A stretch of DNA of 20,497 nt from Acinetobacter sp. Lineage in GTDB: Bacteria > Pseudomonadota > Gammaproteobacteria > Pseudomonadales > Moraxellaceae. The stretch is from the NCBI GenBank assembly GCA_030152605.1, contig JASLJB010000138.1, positions 1 through 20,497 of the forward strand, given 5' to 3'. The notes beneath the pieces are model-generated. The model ran no database searches, was not told the DNA's origin, and saw only the letters and a program-made list of their open reading frames with translations. The first letter of the stretch is position 1, and each line of letters starts with the position of its first letter. Shown here piece after piece: positions 16,301-20,497 of the stretch. The position numbers and the translations under genes are program-made.

Positions 16301-16401
16301 GTATATTCTTTCCACAGATCATGGTCGTTCGGTATTCAGATTCAGCATCTTCATTCCCAATTCAGCAATTTGAATCAGGATGAATCTGAGCTGTTATAGG
16401 C

Positions 16402-16430
16402 ATTATAAGAAAAATGCCAATAATTTGTAA
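16402..16430 (-). promoter_or_regulatory. Promoter of hicB copy 2
   Basis: On the minus strand, TTACAA (16430-16425) and TATAAT (16407-16402) are spaced 17 bp, about 100 bp before the start. Sequence and position mirror the promoter of copy 1. The short leader leaves no room for a hicA gene. Confidence 0.6.
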
Positions 16431-16713
16431 CATAAGATTCATGTGAAGTTTGCAGTTATAATTAAACATTTGGTTCAATTGTTAATTTAAGCAGCATATT
16501 CACGCAAACCCGTCCGAATGTCAGACGATTTCTCGCTAGGCCAGCGATACAACTTTGAAAGACCGCCATCACCATGAACACTAAAGTTCTCAGTGGTTCA
16601 GCAGTTGATGTTGTAGGAAACGTATGCGACTCATCGATCATCAGAAGCATGCTCTGCAAATTGCTTTAGGCTTCGTTTTAAAGAAGTGCTTTAAAACTTG
16701 CTCAGGGCAGTGA
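16431..16713. other. Unassigned intergenic sequence
   Basis: Nothing recognisable is encoded here. A 65-codon minus frame (16462-16659) matches no family I know and has no convincing start. A small hairpin TTTTAAAG/CTTTAAAA lies at 16676-16696. The stretch may include the missing beginning of the neighbouring IS5-type relic. Confidence 0.4.
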
Positions 16714-16862
16714 ACATTTTATATTGAGAAACGTATAAAAATAGGCTGTCCATCGCGTAACTTATCCTCTAATTTTATTTTCAAGAAATATAGTTGATCG
16801 CACAATATTGATTTAACTGAAATTAACCCAAGAAATCTAATCTTGGATGGATTTTATAAATA
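16714..16862 (+). pseudogene. IS5-family transposase relic, N-terminal-side fragment
   Basis: Plus-strand frames give IGCPSRNLSSNFIFKKYS, resembling the TGCPWRDLP..F..W.T(V/I)(F/Y)(K/R)(R/K)(Y/F) block of IS5-family (IS427-like) transposases. In another frame WMD follows at 16844, where the first catalytic Asp is expected. The frame is broken by stops and shifts. The fragment ends exactly at the IS982 insertion point and resumes at 17851. Identification rests on remembered motif similarity. Confidence 0.45.
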
Positions 16863-17850
16863 ATCTGAGTTCGACGAAAAACTATTATCCTTTTAGCATG
16901 TTTTGGAAAGTTGGTTTATTGGGGTTTAAGCAATAAGACAATACAGCAGCCATAATATTCACCATGAAATTATTAACTGAGCGATGATGTGAATGGTCAA
17001 GTTGATGTAAATTTTTTTAGCTGATCATTAACTGTTTCAATCAACCGCCTTCTACAAAGCAGTTGTTTTTCATCTTCATTTTTAATGACGCCATTTTTCA
17101 TATTCTTACGTGACGGTATTAATAGCTTTAAGCCTCTTGCGGCTAAAACCTCGGCCTTTGCTCTGCTCAAATAGCATTTATCTCCTAATAAAATGCCTTT
17201 GATCTCTTGGGTTAAAGACTCAATTACAGCAACATCATGTACATTACCTGACGTAATCTTTAGATTGATTACGTCATCTAAAGTATTGATAAATAAATTT
17301 AATTTAAAACCATAAAACCACAAAACCAACCCATACTGCTTTTCCAACGATTTGCTAACCCTTTAAATATACGATGTCTTTTAATTCTAAGATTGTGGAA
17401 AACCACAAGTTTGATTGAATCAATGATACTAATCCCTGTATCTATCCCTTTAATTTTATGAAAGAAACTACTTAAAGCTTGCAAACAGCGCAGCATGATT
17501 TCAACAAAACGATTGTAGTTAAGAAGTTTAGGGAAAGTGGATTTCTAGAATGACACAATCATTTCAAAATAAAAATATTTGAAAAATCTAAAACCAGATC
17601 ACTGAAACAAAACGACAATAGTCATTACTTCCGATAAACTCAATGCAGACTTTTGTAGCTTTACTTTTTGACGAGAAATCAAAGCCTGTTCTAAAGATTG
17701 ATTAATTTTTTTGCAGAAATCATCCAAAATACAAAATAATTCGATAATATAGTCCATGAAAAGAATTTCTCTTAAATATTTTGTCTTAGCAACCAACATG
17801 TTATAGATGCCAAGGCTTTTTTGCTATCTATTTTTACATCGAACTCAGGT
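16863..17850 (-). mobile_element. IS982-family insertion sequence, decayed
   Basis: The element is 988 bp. Its ends are inverted repeats: A(T/C)CTGAGTTCGA followed by a similar G.AAAA stretch. The left outer base is 16863 and the right outer base 17850. It is flanked by a 6-bp direct repeat TAAATA (16857-16862 and 17851-17856), the expected target duplication. It carries one disrupted transposase gene on the minus strand. Length, termini and transposase all agree with IS982. It has inserted into an older IS5-type relic. Confidence 0.8.
16885..17757 (-). pseudogene. IS982-family DDE transposase, inactivated by two stops and two frameshifts
   Basis: The start is MDYIIELFCILDDFCK at 17757 and LSLSEVMTIVVLF follows, both typical of the IS982 N-terminus. 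Translation continues past a TGA (17599-17601) and a TAG (17545-17547) in the same frame, SGFRFFKYFYFE to FPKLLNYNRFVEI. It then reaches TGISIIDS (first Asp) and RHRIFKGLANRWKSSMGWF. A frameshift at about 17310-17335 lies in three tandem TGGTTTT units. The next frame carries YGFKLNLFIN, ILLGDKCYLS (second Asp) and RRRLIETVNDQLK (Glu). A further shift at a seven-base homopolymer (17012-17018) leads to the C-terminus NLHQLDHSHHRSVNNF, ending at 16885. All three DDE residues are present, but the gene cannot make an intact protein without several corrections. Confidence 0.85.
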
Positions 17851-18122
17851 TAAATATTGCTCATGTGCATGAATACCAGAATTCTTGAGGAATCTAAGAC
17901 CAAGCTATTTCCAAATAGTGTCGGCAGAACAGTTCAAAAACATATCTAGTAGTTGATACAAATCATAATCCGATTGAATTTATTATTAATAGTGGCACAA
18001 GGAATGATGTGGAAATTTCGCTAGTTTTACTCAATTTATTATCATTAGAAAAAACTAAAGATGGTTGTATATAAATTATGATTCTGAAAAATTAAGAAAG
18101 TAATGCTCCTAAGAAATTAAAA
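17851..18122 (+). pseudogene. IS5-family transposase relic, C-terminal-side fragment
   Basis: Degenerate plus-strand reading from the IS982 junction gives AHVHEYQNS, DQAISK, VGRTVQKH, then LVVDTNHNPIEFIINSGT and RNDVEISLVLLNLLSLEKT, then YDSEKLRK (to 18100). These follow the order of an IS427-like transposase: ..H.H, ..QAIG.S.GG.TTKIH, LAVD..GNPI.F..T.GT.ND, and ..DKGYDS.K.R. Several stops and frameshifts separate the blocks. No termini of this element were identified. From about 18123 to 18344 only the 18213-18265 hairpin stands out. Confidence 0.6.
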
Positions 18123-18212
18123 ACTAACTACAACAACAATCACATCATGTGGATTAGTACTTTTATAAAATAACATACACTTATTTGAAAATACATTTTC
18201 CAGTTTAAGGTG

Positions 18213-18265
18213 AAAGCAACACTACTTAATATAGTTAAACATAACTATGCGAGTAGTGTTGCTTT
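18213..18265. terminator. Long hairpin downstream of the nuclease-like gene
   Basis: AAAGCAACACTACT (18213-18226) and AGTAGTGTTGCTTT (18252-18265) are perfect 14-bp inverted repeats. Inside is a second stem, ATAGTTA/TAACTAT, with a 4-nt loop. It lies 80 nt past the stop of the nuclease-like gene. The stem ends in AAA/TTT, so it may terminate on either strand, but the T tracts are short. It could instead be the edge of a mobile unit. Confidence 0.5.
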
Positions 18266-18344
18266 AACTTGTATATATATTTATCTACCATTATTCTAAA
18301 ATAATACCAGACCCTAGAAAAATCTATTGTATTATATCATCCAA

Positions 18345-18791
18345 CTAAATATGTACAGTATGAGTGCTTGTATGAGGAGGTAGTATTTTCCCATTTATCT
18401 TACTAAATCTAGCTTTCATTACTTGAAATTTTGTATTAAAACTAGGTACGCTCCCTTTACCTCTACTTTTAACTATATGGCATTCAAACTTTTTACTAGG
18501 TTTTACAATTTCAACAGAGCTTTCCAGTTGATTTAAAGCTTTAATAATATCTGAACCCTTTAATTCCACGAAATATAAAGTATTGTTGGATATAGAATCA
18601 ATCATCCAATCACATCGTTGCGCTGACGGCTTAGATAGAATACATTTACAATCATCGAACTTAATCTTTTCAAAATCGACTTCAGTAGTAGAGGCTAAAA
18701 TAAAACTCGATTTATTTTCAGAAACTTTACACTTTGTTAACTTCACTGGGATTTTCTGAAAACAAGTATTAAAAAAATATTTACAAGTCAT
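18345..18791 (-). CDS. Small protein with D...ExK (ELKG) nuclease-like motif, partner of the ATPase
   Basis: The protein has 148 residues from the ATG at 18791. An in-frame TTG at 18797 was rejected because GAGG lies 7 nt before the ATG. I recognise no named family. The central block RCDWMIDSISNNTLYFVELKGSD has Asp61, Glu76 and Lys78 in the D-(x)14-E-x-K arrangement of PD-(D/E)XK nucleases. It is followed by an IIKALNQLESS helix with a Gln at the position common in such folds. No signal peptide or membrane segment is seen. The gene starts 2 nt after the stop that would close the -1-frame extension of the upstream ATPase, a layout typical of translational coupling. Base composition is AT-rich, like the ATPase and unlike the hut genes. 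A nuclease effector is inference; a non-catalytic partner is possible. Confidence 0.7.
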   Translation of the reverse strand: MTCKYFFNTCFQKIPVKLTKCKVSENKSSFILASTTEVDFEKIKFDDCKCILSKPSAQRCDWMIDSISNNTLYFVELKGSDIIKALNQLESSVEIVKPSKKFECHIVKSRGKGSVPSFNTKFQVMKARFSKINGKILPPHTSTHTVHI

Positions 18792-18793
18792 TT

Positions 18794-19005
18794 TCAATCC
18801 TCTTCGCCGAACAATTCATCAAAATCCTTACTTAATATAGACGAAATTTGGTCAATCTCTTCAGCATTAATCAGTTTAGTCTCATCATCGATAATAGATC
18901 GAATTTTTCCTTTAGTTAGAATATATGCCGAAACGTGATCAGGGTTAATTGACGCATCTATCCATTCCCTTGCAGAATCGCTTTTTACTTTATAATTATT
19001 TTTTT
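18794..19005 (-). other. Out-of-frame C-terminal extension of the ATPase, reached by -1 shift at an A7 run
   Basis: The minus strand reads GCG AAA AAA ATA ... TAA through a seven-A run (18999-19005). Slipping back one base gives GCG AAA AAA AAT and opens 68 more codons, beginning NNYKVKSDSAREWIDAS and ending DFDELFGEED, TGA at 18796-18794. The full protein would then be 448 residues and the stop would lie 2 nt before the next ATG. The extension is charged and looks like real protein (KGKIRSIIDDETKLINAEEID). Confidence 0.65.
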
Positions 19006-20139
19006 CGCAATATAAACATGTAGTGAGTTATTAATTACCAAAAGAATATATGGGCTGTGAGTTGTAATAATATAATTAGAGGATGCTTCTGTAGCATTAT
19101 AAGTTTGCCCGATCAACTTAACAACTTCTGCTTGGGCCGAGGGAAAAAGATGAGCTTCAGGTTCCTCAATAATTAAGGTTGTATTATTTACTGTTCCAAC
19201 AATAGATAATAGCAATGGTAAAGCCTCTTGTTGTCCAGATGAAGCATACTCAAGGTTTACTAAAGAGCCACTTTTAGATTTTATATAATCTCTATCTTTA
19301 AAACGAACATAATTACCCCCAAGTATGGTCATACTAGAGTTTTCGAATCTAGACTTAATTAAATTAGAATAAAAAAATTCATCTCTCGACTCTGTACATC
19401 CAAATTTCATTCGTTCATATTTAGCACCAAACTCTTTTAAAAAATAATCAATTGGGAGGTTATTAGTTAGAAAATTAAAAATAGACTTCTGAAGATTTGC
19501 AAAAAAAGAGCGACCTGCTGGCACATACACAGCCATGGATTGATTTAAATAATTTTTATCAAATTCCATTGAATGTTCGAGCTTTTGTTTAATTTTATCA
19601 ATACTATATTCATTTTGATTAATTGTTTTTTTTGAGGTAACGTAATATTCAGAAAAGTTTTCAATAAAGTCACTTAAGTTAATTTTTCTATTTAATCTAT
19701 CCTGAAAAACTTCATAAAATTTCGGAAACTTATATTCTTCCTTAATTTTATTACACTTATTAAATGTTAATTTAATCGACTTATATTTACTCCAAAACCC
19801 TTCATCAAAATCCACAACAATTCTTGACTTTGTAGACACTTTAGAAATCAAGCAGGTGAAGTTGTCATTTTTAAATGTTATATTTATTTCATTATTAACT
19901 AAATTTTCCATATTGAAAATTTTTAGAAACTTATTTTGTAATTCTTTCTGAAATGTTGGCTTAGAATTATTCGCAATAATATTTGAATAAAACTCTTTTT
20001 CGATATTTTCAAAAAAATATAAAAGTTTTGAAATTAAACTCTTCCCCTCTGCTTGAGGTCCAATAATGACTAGAACATCTGTATATCTAACAGTAATTGA
20101 ACTAAGTATTAAAAACTTCTTTATCTCTAAAACATTCAT
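18985..20139 (-). CDS. AAA/ABC-type ATPase (OLD/SMC-like), C-terminus possibly frameshifted
   Basis: The protein has 384 residues as it stands (448 with the -1 shift). Motifs: Walker A GPQAEGKS (27-34), an ABC-signature-like YASSGQQEAL (298-307), Walker B TLIIEEPEAH (321-330) with a glutamate pair, and H-loop IITTHSPYIL with His361. Between them lies about 260 residues of charged insert, including VYVPAGRSFF (205-213). This is the architecture of the overcoming-lysogenization-defect-like ATPases common in phage-defence modules. No TOPRIM domain is present. The ATG at 20139 has AGGTGA upstream. It is followed by a small ELKG-motif protein, forming a two-gene unit. Very AT-rich codons and adjacent transposase relics suggest horizontal acquisition. 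A named defence system could not be assigned, and activity is uncertain because of the frame break. Confidence 0.85.
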   Translation of the reverse strand: MNVLEIKKFLILSSITVRYTDVLVIIGPQAEGKSLISKLLYFFENIEKEFYSNIIANNSKPTFQKELQNKFLKIFNMENLVNNEINITFKNDNFTCLISKVSTKSRIVVDFDEGFWSKYKSIKLTFNKCNKIKEEYKFPKFYEVFQDRLNRKINLSDFIENFSEYYVTSKKTINQNEYSIDKIKQKLEHSMEFDKNYLNQSMAVYVPAGRSFFANLQKSIFNFLTNNLPIDYFLKEFGAKYERMKFGCTESRDEFFYSNLIKSRFENSSMTILGGNYVRFKDRDYIKSKSGSLVNLEYASSGQQEALPLLLSIVGTVNNTTLIIEEPEAHLFPSAQAEVVKLIGQTYNATEASSNYIITTHSPYILLVINNSLHVYIAKKIIIK

Positions 20140-20415
20140 AAATTCACCTATATCTACACCCCAAACTATACACTTTTACCACAAAAAAAAATAGAAAAAC
20201 AATATTAATTTCAATTTATTTAAATACTTAGTTTTAACAACTTAACACCAACCAAGATCTTGACCTTAGACTCCCTGATGAGAGTTATTTAGTTTTGTTA
20301 TACTCACTGCAACTTAGTCATTGTAATCGCGTATTTCAGCACATAAAACATCTGGCCAAAGTCCGTGACATCGATGCTGAAAACTTAAATAGAATCACAA
20401 AATTGAGGGATCATC
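20140..20415. promoter_or_regulatory. Divergent intergenic region between the ATPase and gloB
   Basis: It must contain promoters for both directions. On the minus strand a TATAGT lies about 30 bp before the ATPase start. On the plus strand TATACT (20299-20304) could serve gloB. Neither has a convincing -35. The AT-rich character ends near 20230, a plausible edge of the acquired region. Confidence 0.35.
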
Positions 20416-20497
20416 ATGACCTATAAAGTTCATGTAATTGATGTAAAAAATGCCTTGCAAAATTACATCTGGTTGATCGAGCATACGCCGAGCCAAA
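20416..20497 (+). CDS. gloB: Hydroxyacylglutathione hydrolase (glyoxalase II), N-terminal 27 codons
   Basis: Only the start is inside the window. It reads MTYKVHVIDVKNALQNYIWL and continues IEHTPSQ, the N-terminal strand region I recognise from Acinetobacter glyoxalase II proteins. GAGGGA precedes the ATG. The enzyme hydrolyses S-D-lactoylglutathione to D-lactate and glutathione, completing methylglyoxal detoxification. The metal-binding THxHxDH motif lies beyond the window, so this rests on N-terminal similarity alone. It is the only plus-strand gene here. Confidence 0.65.
   Translation, partial: MTYKVHVIDVKNALQNYIWLIEHTPSQ

Noticed and set aside
16301..16460. A missing hicA upstream of hicB copy 2
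   Set aside because: Promoter and start are only about 100 bp apart, too short for hicA, and no related peptide was seen further upstream.
16462..16659. 65-codon minus-strand open frame
   Set aside because: No recognisable family, no ribosome-binding site that stands out, and it lies in a region with decayed transposase remains; treated as non-coding.
1..20497. CRISPR arrays, tRNA or rRNA genes
   Set aside because: No regularly spaced identical repeats and no cloverleaf or rRNA-like sequence was seen on reading through the window.

Overview
The window looks like Acinetobacter chromosome. This is judged from gene content and order (hutC-hutU-hutH-hutT-hutI-hutG), the BapA-type adhesin next to an OmpA-family lipoprotein, the IS982-type element, and the strongly AT-rich intergenic DNA. 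No database search was possible. Every gene except the last (gloB) reads on the minus strand, so the text below runs right to left within operons.

Left end (1-3363): the first 386 residues of a large secreted BapA-type repeat adhesin, preceded in the same direction by an OmpA-C-domain lipoprotein. Next come about 1.2 kb of very AT-rich, apparently non-coding DNA.

Central catabolic block (3364-14919): a small pair related to homoprotocatechuate degradation (HpaG1-like isomerase/decarboxylase and HpaI-like aldolase). It is followed by a structured multi-hairpin intergenic repeat and then a complete histidine-to-glutamate pathway. HutU, HutH, the permease HutT, HutI and HutG are followed by a glutamate dehydrogenase, all co-directional. 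The logical flow is histidine uptake, urocanate, imidazolonepropionate, formiminoglutamate, glutamate plus formamide, then 2-oxoglutarate plus ammonium. The GntR/UTRA repressor HutC sits upstream as its own unit with its own terminator. HutC-type operators sit just downstream of the -10 boxes of both hutU and hutC.

Accessory region (about 15000-20160): two paralogous hicB antitoxin genes in tandem, each with its own similar promoter and neither with a hicA. Next is a decayed IS5-family transposase relic interrupted by a decayed IS982-family element (988 bp, terminal inverted repeats, 6-bp target duplication TAAATA). Last is an AT-rich two-gene module: an OLD/ABC-type AAA ATPase followed, with a 2-nt gap, by a small protein with a D...ExK (ELKG) nuclease-like motif. 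The ATPase frame is closed by a stop just after a run of seven A residues. A -1 shift at that run restores 68 further codons ending immediately before the nuclease start, so this is either a slippage signal, a recent knockout or a base-call error. This module is the best candidate for an undescribed, defence-like system.

Right end: the first 27 codons of gloB (glyoxalase II) on the plus strand mark the return to core chromosome.
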